NCBI RefSeq assembly: GCF_964355755.1
Contig: NC_092673.1
Location: forward strand, 6,827,001 to 6,891,000
DNA from: Antedon mediterranea
Taxonomy: Eukaryota; Echinodermata; Crinoidea; Comatulida; Antedonidae
DNA: 64,000 nucleotides
Reading direction: 5' to 3'
Notes under the pieces: model-generated
Databases searched by the model: none
Seen by the model: only the letters and a program-made list of their open reading frames with translations
Told to the model about the DNA's origin: nothing
Program-made: the position numbers and the translations under genes
Shown: in pieces, positions 12,951-25,115 of the stretch
Layout: every line of letters begins with the position of its first letter
How positions within the stretch are numbered: position 1 is the stretch's first letter

Positions 12951-14054
12951 GAGAAATAACTTTATCGATATATTAAACAACAAATAAATCCGAATACATA
13001 ACATAATAGGCCTAAGAGTATTTCGAGGTTGAATTGTTGAAAAAAAGAAGAAAATATATTGCATTAAAACAGTATATTATTCGGGTTGTTACAGCGCATA
13101 TGACACAAGAAATATTGATTAACATCGTATTGAAAATATTCAGTCTATTTAAAATATAGTTCAACATTACAAAGAACAAAGCGAAATGGCACGCATTGAT
13201 TATTTATTTCTTATTTTAGTACCGTTGAAATACAATCAGATCAACTATAAAGTTTATCCTTTAAGCCCGTATGCTATTAAAGTAGCGTTAATGTCGGGTT
13301 TTATTATGTCTCCGACCAAATTTGTTTCTACAAATCTTAACTTTCAGTTTAAATTAAAAAGAATATTGGCGTATATTAAACCTAACAGTGCTTTGGTTTA
13401 CACGCCGTCCGTAACAGTTCTTAAAGGGCAACCCTGGGTTTAAAACTGGTGTATGGCTTTTACCTACCTATATGACCCTTTTTATTATACATACAGTTCT
13501 TTTTAAATTGCTTATCTTTAATTTACTAGACGCATTTATTCGCGCGAATCGATCCCCGACTCCTGATTGGTTGCTGCACTTTTTGTATTGCAAAAAGTAG
13601 ATGGCAATAATGTACACATGCGTAGTAGCACATAAACCGAATCACGAAAATAGATTTGCCAAGTGGAAAACGAATAAAAATGATTTTTGAACGCCATTTT
13701 GGAAAATAATTGGTTATGTTTTTCACAATCAACACCACAAAAAAAGTGAGTATTAATGATCGCAAGTAATTTAATATGGCATATCGAATTCAATTACCCA
13801 GAATTCCTCATTAAAAACGTTCAATTAATTTGATTATCTTAGGGGTTCAAAGAAACCCCAGGATTATGATTAGGGTAATTGGGATGGAGCAGTGTAGGCC
13901 TATTTGAGTGTATTTTAAGGGGTGAATCATTTTAGTAACCACGAATATATTATGTCTCGTAATAGCTGGTTTGACTTTAAGATTTAATTTACCTGACATT
14001 ATGTATAGGCTGGACAAATGAAAAAGGCAAACGGTACATTAATATCAAACGTGC

Positions 14055-14465
14055 GTCATTTACGTTAAATTGAAACGTTTCATAAAACGTCAACTTAAAG
14101 CTTTTCATAAACGTTAACTTGAACGTCAACATGAAAATGTCAACTTGAAAAGTTTCATAAAAAATCAACTTGAAACGTTTCATAAAACATTAATTTGAAA
14201 CGTTTCGTAAAACGTCAACTTGAAAAATTTCATAAATTTAACGTTAACCTCAAACGTTTCGTAAAACGTTAAATTATAACGTTTGTAAAACGTTAACTTG
14301 AAACGTTTAGTAAAACGGTTAACTTGAAACGTTTGTAAAACGTTAACTTGAAACGTTTCGTAAAACGTCATCTTGGAGCGTTGCAAGAAACGTCAACTTG
14401 AAACGTTTAATAAACGTCATCTTGAAGCGTTACAAGAAACATCAACTTGAAACGTTTCATAAATC
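14055..14465. repeat. Degenerate minisatellite built on AAACGTTTC / AAAACGTCAACTTG
   Basis: About 16 units of 23-28 bp alternate a palindromic AAACGTTT core with TCRTAAAACGTYAACTTG. Two small antisense ORFs (FYETFQVNV repeats) come from it and are not genes. CpG and AACGTT are dense compared with the flanks. Confidence 0.9.
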
Positions 14466-15332
14466 GAAAAAAAAAATAAAAATCAGTTATTTGTGATATG
14501 GTAGGTACAGACTATCAATCTTTAAATACATTTTAATAGTTCGTTATGCATGTCACCAGCATCACAACTGATGTTACAATGGCATGATTCATCGTCATTT
14601 ACACCTTCAGATAAACATCAACTGTTAATATAACATTAACCCCAGGGTTTACTCTATCATTACATGATTTTAAGAAGCTGGCGTTGGTGTCCGTAAAAAG
14701 CTAAGATTGTAATTTACGACATTAAAACCAATGTAAAGAATGCAGATGGGACCAAAGAAGAACATTAGTAACTCGTGTTTGTACAGCAGATTGTACATTT
14801 CAACTATATTGCTTGTCTCTTATGGCATGTGTAGCTTTCATGCCTTTTATGTAAGAATTTATTGCAAATACATTTTAAAGTTGTCAGGCCGGTGAGGGGT
14901 GGATGATAAATAACAGCCAAGCTATCATTAACTGCGACTCTAAATGACTCCACGAGTTACCGTTGACGATTGAAGGATTGAGATGAGGTAGAGAATACTT
15001 TACTTAGGCCGTTAACGATTTGACTCCCGGGAGGTGAATCGTCAAGTGAAGGGTAAATGTTTAATTTGAAAGGTAATCAATGAGGATCTAAATGCAGTAT
15101 CAATCTCCAGAGAAAACATTTACAATAACAACATCTTACTTTGATGCATCACACATTTTAATGTTTGAAAAGCGAACATCAATAATGTAATATACTAATA
15201 GTGAATGTATTAAAGAAGTTAGAATGCCTTGTATTTGACAGCACACAGTTTATTTGTTTTATTTTAGATAGAAACGTGTTTCAAACAAAAGGTACAATTG
15301 GTATGGATATTGGTAGGATCCCGAGTAGGAAT

Positions 15333-15638
15333 AAGCTGGGTTACCACTGGGATCTAACGCAACGACGTAAGCGTAACGTAAAGCTTGGTTCCCACTAGAA
15401 CGTAACGCAAGGACGTAAACGCAACGCAAGCGTTTTAACCAATGGCAAGCGAAGTTATTAGACAGCAATCACAAGCGAATAAGCCATCGCTTGTGATTGG
15501 TCAATTCACTTGCGTTGCGTTACATCCTTGTGTTGCGTCGCTAGTGGGAACCACGCTTAAACGAGTTTACACGACAATTCGAATAACCGATACTTGCGTT
15601 GTGCTTACTCCTTGCGTGCCGCTGCGGGAACCAAGCTT
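15333..15638. mobile_element. GGTTCCCAC MITE (outer copy) with a second copy nested inside
   Basis: The outer ends are AAGCTGGGTTACCACTGG and GCGGGAACCAAGCTT. Subterminal blocks of ACGCAACGACGTAAGCGTAA type are repeated in inverted form (TTGCGTTGTGCTTACTCCTT). The inner copy is listed separately. Confidence 0.75.
15381..15558. mobile_element. GGTTCCCAC MITE (inner copy), 178 bp
   Basis: The ends AAGCTTGGTTCCCACTAG and CTAGTGGGAACCACGCTT are complementary at 17 of 18 positions. Subterminal AACGCAAGGACGTAAACGCA and inverted GCGTTGCGTTACATCCTTGT follow. The centre has ACAAGCGAATAAGCCATCGC flanked by inverted CACAAGCG/CGCTTGTG. Two 65-80 aa ORFs across it are not genes. Confidence 0.85.
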
Positions 15639-15712
15639 AAATTATTCCTTGTTTATTTACCGCCTAAAAATGGATGTTTGAAGATTGCAGTATTTGTATG
15701 GTACTAAAGACA

Positions 15713-15905
15713 TGGTTCCCATCTGGGACGCAAAACATTGAGCAAAAAATAAAGCATTGACTTCAATATGACGTAACGCAAGGACATGAGCGCAACGCAA
15801 GTAATTTGATCAATGGAAACTTGTTGTATAGCGACTGGACACGGCCATCTCTGCGTTTTTGTCAAGTGATAACAAACTGCAGTACACAAAAAGCGTAACG
15901 TGAAA
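15713..15905. mobile_element. Degenerate GGTTCCCAC MITE
   Basis: GGTTCCCATCTGGGACGC and ACGTAACGCAAGGACATGAG followed by CGCAACGCAAG match the family. The right end is not clear. Confidence 0.5.
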
Positions 15906-16871
15906 TGAGTAACACTTTGTCGAGTTTCAGTACTTCGTAAACTCCACAGTATGCTATTGATGATTTCATGGCAGTTTATGTTGTGTTAGCTTTATTATAT
16001 ATAAACATAATTATACCTGAATGTGTAGCATTACTATTATAGTGTCGATGTTAACATTTTAATGTGATATAATCCAATTCAATTTGTTCTAGACGAAGAG
16101 TACGTATTAGTTACATGAAATTCATTAGTTTCAGAATTATTATCTTAATTATTTCGTAAACACATGCAGATTAATGAGAGTGATGGTCCGATCTGGTTAC
16201 GACCATTGACGATTGAATTTGGCGAAATATTTTTCATTAATAACCGAACTATATCGGAATACCGCAATAGGTCTAATAGGTCTACCATACAAAACCTCGA
16301 AATAAAGCTCCTCATCTTGAAACGATGGTTAATCCTTTAGTAGAAGCGAAGTGTACCGTAGTATCAAGTATATAATTCCGAGAAGGGGGAAACGTCTGGT
16401 CAAAAAATAAAGATTATTATTTTGGTGGTGGCGCTATACACTGTTACGTTGTTAATATGATCTGAACATTTCTAGGCGAATAATCTCTGTAATTATGAGA
16501 TGGATGAACAGAGAGCTAGCTAAAGCAATTAGCATCCGTTTACCGAAATGTTATCATACCGCTTAACAAAAATAAATACAGCGTGTATTGTCATTGGTTG
16601 CACATCATATCAAGTATCGCAGTATTATAAACTAAGTGAACAATTTAATTTACGATTGCAGAAAGGGGACGGTTCCAGTAATTCAACTTACCATTAAACA
16701 TGAAGTGACAGGGAGAGTTGAGATAATCAACGAAAACGGTATTTCTGACAGGCTTCATAAAGTGGGTCTATGTCGTCATCAATACCGGTATCATTCTTTC
16801 GGAATCGACTGATTATCAACTTAGTATTGGGGGCGCTATTTCTGAAAGAGTATTATACGTATCCCTGCCTG

Positions 16872-17037
16872 AAGCTAGGTTCCCAAGAACGCAAATAAAG
16901 GACGTAAACGCAACGTACCGTCTCGAACGCAAAGTACCGTAAGAACATTTCGTGTCACAAGTCACAAGACGTAAGCACAGTGCCGTAGCCGATATATTTT
17001 TAAGTCACTGTTTTCTGCTTTGCGTACGTCCTAGGCC
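16872..17037. mobile_element. GGTTCCCA MITE relative
   Basis: AAGCTAGGTTCCCAAGAACG and GGACGTAAACGCAACGTACC at the left, and CTTTGCGTACGTCCTAGGCC at the right, form imperfect inverted ends of the same family. Confidence 0.5.
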
Positions 17038-18385
17038 TAGTGATGATTCAACCGTGACTTATATAGTAATAATGTTATTGTTATGCCTATTAATGGGATT
17101 GTGGTGTGTATATGACTTTTATCAGTATATTAGCCATCAAGAGAGAAATGCCATGGCTGCCCTGTTCCATTTAAAACTTTTGTAATGTTACTTTACTTTA
17201 CTTCTTATAGGCCTACTTTCATGAATTGTCAATGTCATTATCGTAATGACTTGTGAACGCATGGTAGCGAATGTTGTATCGAAAAATATCATATCCACCC
17301 GTAACGATAGACACATACCTAATATTAATAATATTAACAAAATCATGGTAGACCTACTGACTGTTAATGTAGCACACATTAGTAGGCCTATATCCATGCA
17401 ATTTGATTGGTTAATTTCGTATCTGTATAAGTTCTACTGCTGTTTTGAGTATTTTTGTTTTATTCCGCATAAAACATTCGAGTGTTTGCTTGTTTTAAAT
17501 GGCTTATATAGTCTTTTCCGCATTGATTATAATGGAAGCAGTCGGTTAGTTAGAATACAGTTGCAATAATAAAACAAGGGTGTTTTGAGTTCGTTAAATG
17601 GGAAGATTATTATTTTTATTCATAGAAAGGCTGGACTGACTGACGTACTGTTTAACCAGACTTCGTTTCGTTAAATATGGAGTGTGCTATGTATGCTACA
17701 TAAGTCTGTGTAGGCCTGCACTAATCAGAGTTAGGCCATATTAAACAGAGTATTGTGAGCATATATGAAACATGCATTGCACACAGAGAGAAATACAGTA
17801 ATTCAAATCAATATAGGTTCCATTTATAACACAGCATTAACGACATTTACGATGATTCGAAATACAGTTTCATGAAAACGAAAACATTGCATGTTTATTA
17901 TTTCTACAGGAGATAATTTGACATAATTTAAAGAAAGCTCTTTCACTAATTGTATAACATTGCCTAATACGAGCCATATATATCTCGTCGCACAATGCCG
18001 TCAATGCAAGTTAAATGAATTAATTGAGCGCTTCGACTGTCAGCTGTCTAAATACAGAGGATAATGCTACCTAACAAACATGACGATAACTAAGTGCTGA
18101 AATGCTATCATAAAAACGTACATTGACATAAATGTGTTTTCTTGATTTAAAAATCCATGAACTCTTGTTATGCGAGTATACATTAGACATTGGTTGCATA
18201 AAGTGTGTTAAACAGACGATGGTTGTCGCTGTGAATTGATTACGTTTGGTATATAATATAATTGGTAAACTACATTGGAAAATGGAGGAAAATTGCGTTG
18301 ATGTTGAGACAACGAGTTAATTGTTGGGATAAACAAATTAATTGCTGGGGTAAACGAATTGACAAAGATGTCACATGACAAAATA

Positions 18386-18517
18386 AAGCTCTGACTACAT
18401 TATCAAACTAGTGTAAAGTGTATTCACAAATAAGGTAGTGATATGACATCATAATATCCATATTATGGGCACATCACATTTTTTGTCAGATAAAGTTCGA
18501 TAGTGTAGACAGAGCTT
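18386..18517 (+). mobile_element. MITE, family AAGCTCTGTCTACAC, 132 bp
   Basis: Ends are AAGCTCTGACTACATTATC and GATAGTGTAGACAGAGCTT, with a TA at the left border. The interior GGTAGTGATATGACATCATA and GGGCACATCACATTTTTTGT match the other copies. Confidence 0.85.
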
Positions 18518-21019
18518 TTATTTAGGGGACATCATGTTTCATCTAATTGGCACGCAGGGTAGGCCACATCCTACTGCATAATGAATAAGAAATATGCCTA
18601 ATACACGACTAAAACACTTATCAAACAACAAAAAGGTGTGTATGTGGGAAGGTGGATAGAAAGGTGGCGAAATAAGTGGCGGTGTTGGCAGGAGGACGAT
18701 GACGACGACGGAAAGACTGAAAAAAGTTTAAAGATATTTCTTTCTTTACACACTGGGGTCATTTGTTGCTATGGAGAGGCAATATTGTCTCGATTAGAAC
18801 ATCAGTTTGACTAAATCAATTGGACTGAGATGAAAAGAAATTTAATTCGACTAGAAATTATTAAAAAAAACATTGTTTTTGTTCTTCAGTGAATCATTTT
18901 TGCGAACAAAAAAACTTAGGCCTAACCTAACAAATCTAAATGTTAACAAATACACATTGAGTAAGTGAACGAACGAACGCAAACTCTTTAAAAAAAAACT
19001 TGATCAAAAAAGCCGAACAGTCTTGTCAAAACAATCTTTCAACATCACATCCCTTTCTGAATTCTGAAAACCGTTTTAAATCTCTTCAAAGCGTATAATC
19101 TTTGTCAAATATCATTTAAGTTTAACAAGTACTATTGTGGAGTACTATGTACAGGAAATGACTTAAGTAATGGGTTTAGTGAGGAGAATGGCTTAGTTAA
19201 GGAGAAGAAAAGCAAAGATAAAAGATATTGAAAAATCTTAGGCCTACCTTTCGAACACAGCTCAGCGAAGGCTATACAGTAAAGCTTCTCTTCAAAGTTA
19301 ATCTACTGAACCTTTTGCTGATGCTAGGCTAACTTTGAGAATCACTTCTTAGAATAAAGCAGGGCTCATTCAGTCACAATGAAGCTTAATGATTGCTTGG
19401 CGAATTAACTAAGATTTCACAGGATCTGGTAATGGCTTGTAATGTATCGGTTGATTATATACCTCAGTCACAATCAATAATAATAAGCAATATCGCATTA
19501 ATTGCTTCTTTTCTTCCTTTTCGCCAAGCTTTTGTAAGGTAACGAACCAAAACCTAGCGTAATTACAGCATCATACCCATCCGGCACGTTCTACTGGACG
19601 TTAATTATTGCGTTATCCAAAGTACCTTTTACATTGGAATGAATTAACGAGTGGATCGTGTTATAAACATGGAAATGTTACCGCTTATAAGTGGTGAAAA
19701 GATGAATAGACGGTGTCTCAAAAGGCATCTAGAGGTTAACGATAAATCACAGGTTCAAAATAAAAGGCCGGTTTGGGATAAGGGGTTTGTTATCTGTAAA
19801 ATCACTATCATTAAGGTTCCAATGGAAGATGAGTAACGGTATGTATTCTTTTTTTCACATAAACTATATGATGAAGTTAACATAAAAATAAGTAAAGGTG
19901 GAGATTAGCGACATATGATCAACTAATGTAGTTTAAATATTAAATACAAATTTAGAAAAGAATAAAACAAAAAATTGTTTGATTGGGTAAGATACAGTAG
20001 AAGCACGATAGGAAAAAATATACAAACCTTTGTTATTCATTATTGCCATTAAGCATTATAGAATGCAAAGTAAGTGCCTGGAAAAAATCCCGATTTAATA
20101 TGTGTTTAAAAAATATAATATTTAAAAATATCAAAAATCATTCATAATAAAAACTGGTAGCACCTTAGAAAACAACGATACAAAATCACTATACGCAGAG
20201 AAGAAATTCATTTAGAGTTCAAACATAATGTTCGGAAATTATAAGACAGTCTTTAACTTCATCATGGATTTCTTAAAAAAATAATAATCAAAATAATTAA
20301 ATAACGAGCAAATTAGGATACAAAGTCTAGATTTATAGACAGTCAACTTAATTAAAAAATAAACATGAATAATATTTTCTTTCTATTTTTTTCCTATAAT
20401 TAAATAATTATTTTGTTTTGTGTCAACAACTGAATTGATCATTTATCGACACTGATGGAAAGTATTTTAATAATAGACCATTGATTAAATCATTAATTAA
20501 GTATTTAATCCCTGATTAAACTAAACATTAAGATGCACTTAATTTAGAACAACTTGTTTAAAATACGTAAACTTTTGGTCAGGTTAATAAGATTAAAGAT
20601 GTATTGTTCTTTATAAACATGAAAATGAAGATTATTATTTAAAAAAAAGACGTTGCATTTTGCAGTTTGTAGAAAGTTAATCACTTCCATAAAAAAAATG
20701 TTTGTTTCAATTAGGTAAAAAAATAAAATAAATAAACGGTTAAATTCAACCAAATATCCATTGTCTTCCAATCAACCTTAAATTACCATTTTTTTAGATA
20801 AATATTTTTTTTTTCTATCCAATATTTGGTCAACGTGAATAACACTAAATTACACTAAAATAGCATAGGCCTATTGAACATATTGAACAAATAAAAATTA
20901 AAACAAATATTTTTTCAGAGGGACAATACTTATATCTTTAGTATTTACTGTTATGCTGAACTTCAATTAAACGAGCAGATTTTAATTCCAAATTACAAAG
21001 AAACAACATCCACTCTTAG

Positions 21020-21395
21020 TGTGAATGCTCACTATTTTGAGGAGTGGTATTATAGGATCACTCTTCAACGAGTGAAAACCACTCTTTCAAAAGATTGGAG
21101 CAATTCAATCATTTCAAAGAGTCAGTTTCACTTGGTCTTTATTAATAATACCACTCTTCAAAAGGGTGGAGGAATTCACTAATTTCAAAGAGTCAGTTTC
21201 ACTTGGTCTTTAATAATACCACTCTTCAAAAGAGTGGAGGAATTCACTAATTTCAAAGAGTCAGTTTCACTTGGTCTTTAATAATACCACTCTTTCAAAA
21301 GAGTGGAGGAAATCACTCATTTCAAAGAGTCAGTTTCACTTGATCTTTAATAATACCACTCTTCAAAAGAGTGACAAGGTAAATCTAAAGAGTGT
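21020..21395. repeat. Satellite-like tandem repeat, four to five units of 68-75 bp, each with a hairpin
   Basis: Units read CCACTCTTCAAAAGAGTGG (hairpin), AGGAATTCACTAATTTCAAA, GAGTCAGTTTCACTTGGTCT, TTAATAATA. The hairpin arms CCACTCTT/AAGAGTGG are kept in nearly every unit. The first unit is the most diverged, and the last ends AAAGAGTGACAAGG. Confidence 0.92.
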
Positions 21396-21503
21396 TTTTT
21401 GACTTTAGATTTTAGTTTACATTCTGAGCTGAGACATGTCAGCACACAATACGAACAGTCAACAATGTATTACAAAGACAAATACGGTCATCGGTATCTT
21501 ACT

Positions 21504-21562
21504 TCGGGTAAACCTCGGCTTTTTGGGTAAACCTCGGCTTTTCGGGTAAACCTCGGCTTTTG
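21504..21562. repeat. Triplicated 20-bp unit GGGTAAACCTCGGCTTTT
   Basis: Three consecutive copies of a GGGTAAACCTCGGCTTTTYC-type unit occur just after the hairpin satellite, followed by GC-richer unique sequence (GGGCTTCGCGAATTGACCC). Confidence 0.85.
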
Positions 21563-22549
21563 TCAGATGGGCTTCGCGAATTGACCCATGCGTCTACTGC
21601 CGATAAGTTGTAACTTTGTTTTATGGAATAATAATATTACGGTAAATTCATGTGTTTGATAATGAAACAGCAAGATTGTTTTATCTCTTCCTTTTAACTA
21701 AATAAATAGGAAAAAAAGTACAGATTATCAAAGTTGGAGAAGATGAAATGAATAAATATGAAATTATTAATCATTTTTATTTGTTGGAAGTTTAATTCGA
21801 TTCACAAAAAAGCCATAGCTAGAAAACATTAATGCTGTGTATCTATAGTTAGATGCTCAAATTACTGAGAACATGAGAGTTATGTACTAGCTGGTATATG
21901 GACATGGAGTTACAGTATGTAGGATTTGTTCTGGATTTGGTAGCTTTAACTTTCACGGATTAGTTTCATAAATATAATTCAGATGAGGGCACAAATTAGG
22001 AAGGAAGAATGACAAAGGAACTCAAGAAATATTATTTTGTATGATGACCTAATAAATCGAGAACAGACGAAATAAACACATCCGGGTACTGCACATTATA
22101 AAATTGTGTTCGTTACTTGAACTAACTAAAACCACTCCAGTGTTCAAATCTGTTTAAAAATGACTGATAATTTAATCCTTTCTACACCATCTGATTATTC
22201 TATGTTATCATTTGAATATTAATATCAATAACTATTACGCTTGGGAACATAACTGTGTGTAGTAAGTAGAGCGTACATCTGTGAACGAGTACATACTATG
22301 GTTCATTCACCCTATAGGTGTAAACATTTGCTTAAGCACGTTTCCTTTATCTAATAATTGGCCTACTTTATGAAGTATGTAAATTTATCAGTGCTAGTCC
22401 GTCAAACGTAGATGATAAAGATTGTTTCTACTTCGCGACGTAAAACTTTGCTCACTAGTATAGGACACAACAATGTAGCGCTGCAAAACAAGAAATTGTA
22501 CCAATTACGACAAGATGGTTGGGTACCCAGATAAATAGTAATTGCGTAT

Positions 22550-22645
22550 AGGTCTTTGCGTTTGCGTAGAATGAAAACCAAGCTTTAACACGATGCGATG
22601 GATATTGTGATTTGTCAACTCACTTGCGTTGCGCTAAAGCGTTAA
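22550..22645. mobile_element. Fragment of the GCAACGCAAG MITE family
   Basis: ACTCACTTGCGTTGCGCTAAAGC and a preceding AAAACCAAGCTTTAACACG match parts of the family ends in rearranged order. Confidence 0.4.
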
Positions 22646-22959
22646 AAACACGATTTAATATGTTACGACGACTACCTAAACAAGAAATATTTCTTACAAA
22701 AAACGCTGCTAGACATTTTAAAATTAATCATTGTTTTTTCTTCAGATATATTTATGATTAATAATTAAAAAGATGTCCTTTAATCGCAAAAATACATACA
22801 AATCAAAGATAGTTCTTAATGATTCACATGCCCATTTAAAAATGGTCAATTTTTGAACTTTAATGTGCTGTGTTTGTGTGTAACCTGTTGGCATGCAACT
22901 GAATACTCTCTAGAGACAACATGACTTCACGAAAATTCTTCCCAGTCTGTTGATTCGCG

Positions 22960-23065
22960 TCAACCAATCAAAAGCCGAGAATCCAAAATCGTTCAACCGT
23001 GAGCCCTTATGACTCTCTTTTCCCATACGTCTTTTTGGTCCAGCAGCCGGGATCTATAAATTAAA
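22960..23065 (+). promoter_or_regulatory. Promoter-like stretch with CCAAT and TATA motifs
   Basis: ACCAATCAAAAGCC at 22,964 is followed about 90 bases later by TCTATAAATTAAAG, with GC above the flanks. No coding sequence clearly follows (the next ATGs open only a few codons), so it could be a 5' noncoding exon or chance. Confidence 0.2.
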
Positions 23066-23767
23066 GTCGAGTTTACAAAGTAGCAAAACTGTCGGCCTTA
23101 GATACTATAACTGCTGTTTGCTTTAGCTTATGAATGAGTAGTCGTCATTGGACGTAACTGGCTCAGAGCAGCAGCGTGAAAAGCTTTAAGGCCTCGTAAA
23201 ATACTATATTGGCCTTTATGATTACCAACGTTTTGAATTTATTAAAAATACTAAAATAAAATACTCATTAATTTAGGTAGATTACTTTTTACAAGAGGCA
23301 TTGTAAATGGGTGTGCTTTCTAAGACAAGGAAACAACACTAATCCTCTCCAGACAAAATCGGATTTTGTTTTCTTCCTCTTGTGTTATCATTGATCCGTG
23401 CTTGTAGGCTAAATACGTGCTTATACACCCTCTCATCGCCGACGGAAACAATGTACATTCAATCAATGGATATAGTCTTAGGAAGTATTACGAAGTAATT
23501 GAGACGCGAATGAAAGTCGAGTAGATTTATGGACGTGAAGCGATTGAGGAAGGATATCATAAACGAATTTATGTAAATATAATTCGTAGATTGTTTTTTT
23601 ACTTAGCTATACTAGTTTTCATTTTTTAATACAAATGTCATGTTATTTCATGCATGCCTAAAATGGTTTTGTTGAACTCGATGCAGACATTATTAATAAT
23701 CCCTCAAACCTATAATGTTAACATCAGTGATGATCAATACCAAGAAGTTTGCAAACAGTTATCCATA

Positions 23768-23915
23768 AAGCTGGTCCCTACTAGGACGCCACGCAAGGAC
23801 GTAGACTTAACGCACCAATGACAAGCGGCTCGTAAAATAAAATATTGCTGCTTAGTCAAATTGCTTGCGTAGCGCTTACGTTATTGCGTTGCGCTTACGT
23901 CATTGGGTTGCGTCT
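23768..23915. mobile_element. GCAACGCAAG MITE, degenerate copy
   Basis: AAAGCTGGTCCCTACTAGGA, GCCACGCAAGGACGTAGAC at the left, and ATTGCTTGCGTAGCGCTTAC plus a duplicated GCGTTGCGCTTACGTCATTG-like block at the right. The right TIR is truncated at GGGTTGCGTC. Confidence 0.6.
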
Positions 23916-25019
23916 TATTATGAATATTAATTTTAATAAGGAAAAATAATTGTATGTTTCTGTTTATTTTACTCTCATTTATTCTTTCAAACGCGATCAG
24001 TCAACAGGCTCGTGCCACCCCGTTCCGATTGGTCACTGTACTGTGACTAAAATACGAAATTGCACTCATGTATTTTACTCTCAATGACGTAATAGTTCAA
24101 AAAATTGTCAGTAGATAATATGGGGTTGGCTTAAATTTAACCGTTTTATTTTCTTTTTATAAGTGAAATCATTATTTTTTGTTCGATGTGTTTCTAGGGA
24201 AATGAATAACTTTATTAAAAAACTGCAAAATGGCATAATCAAAGTCTGATTTTATTAATCTTCATTTGTCATATGTTTCGGGGACACACACACCTTTAAA
24301 TGTTGTAATGCATACATGTTGTATATTGACATTCCCATACGAAATATATGCTTAAACCAATGTTTCAATAACAACAGATAGCAAATAGAATAACTGTTAT
24401 TAGAACAGTCATGGTCACAGCAGACGGAATAGCACTAGGTATGCAACAAAATGTAAGACTATATAATTAAAAATTGAAAAAAAATCAACTTTGCATGTAC
24501 AAATAATTTTTCATTTCCCGGTGACAGCGCGTCTGAAATAATTATAAGGTTTTTCATTAAAACGATTTTTTAGTCATTGAAAACACCTGCTTCGTCCAAA
24601 AACCGCCTGCAGTCTATTTCAAAATAACATCAAATGCAGCTAGAAAACAAATTAATTGCATTTAATATTTAAGTGCACTGATGAATAAGTCGAATTCTAA
24701 CACTACAGATTAAGTTTAAAATCATTAATAACTTAAATGACACAGAGAATAGGAATATATGTATATTAATAGAAAAAGTGGTGTCTGGAAGTGTTGGAGG
24801 AATGACAAATGAACGAGAACTATTTGCATACATTAAAAAGTCCTTCAGTGCATATGTAGTGCAACGGAGGACAAAATTGGAACAAACCTTATAGTATTTC
24901 AATGGTTAACATGAATTGTCATATCAAAGCATAAAAGACCCAATAATAATTAATCTTAAATGTACCAAAATTTAATTTAAATACATCGTCAATTAATGCA
25001 TGGAGGTGGTAACAAAAAA

Positions 25020-25115
25020 AGTATGCTCTCTCCTGAGTACGATCAGGCTACATTGATCGAAACGTCGAGAATCTCAACAGTTCTTTTCAGAACTATATAT
25101 ATACGTGGTGTACCG
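25020..25115 (+). repeat. Retroelement-type conserved end (GATCGAAACGTCGAGAATC)
   Basis: CTCTCCTGAGTACGATCAGG is followed by CATTGATCGAAACGTCGAGA and ATCTCAACAGTTCTTTTCAG. From memory, CCTGA...CGAAACGTCGAG followed by TTTTCAGAACTA is a recurrent phrase at the ends of Penelope-like or DIRS-like elements, sometimes containing a hammerhead ribozyme. The ribozyme core here is imperfect. Confidence 0.35.

Larger units (their letters stand above)
8400..14050. other. Gene-free AT-rich sequence with scattered repeats
   Basis: This holds the palindrome at 9.2 kb, the weak exon at 9.8 kb, a SINE fragment at 11.3 kb, the dispersed repeat at 12.1 kb and the degenerate minisatellite at 12.8 kb. No gene is recognisable in the rest. 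The 13,186-13,443 ORF of 85 codons has chance-like composition. Confidence 0.55.
14470..21010. other. Gene-free sequence with MITEs
   Basis: Outside the GGTTCCCAC MITEs (15.3-17.0 kb) and the 18.4-kb MITE I see no genes. ATTCAACC...TTTTTCAGAGGGACA-type sequence near 20,740-20,935 matches 11,745-11,985, suggesting another dispersed repeat. Confidence 0.5.

Noticed and set aside
13186-13443. 85-aa plus-strand ORF
   Set aside because: Plausible length, but Ile/Lys/Tyr-rich as expected from AT content, and no motif, splice partner or upstream signal was seen.
13989-14386. Two minus-strand ORFs with FYETFQVNV repeats
   Set aside because: They arise from the AAACGTTT minisatellite and shift frame between units.
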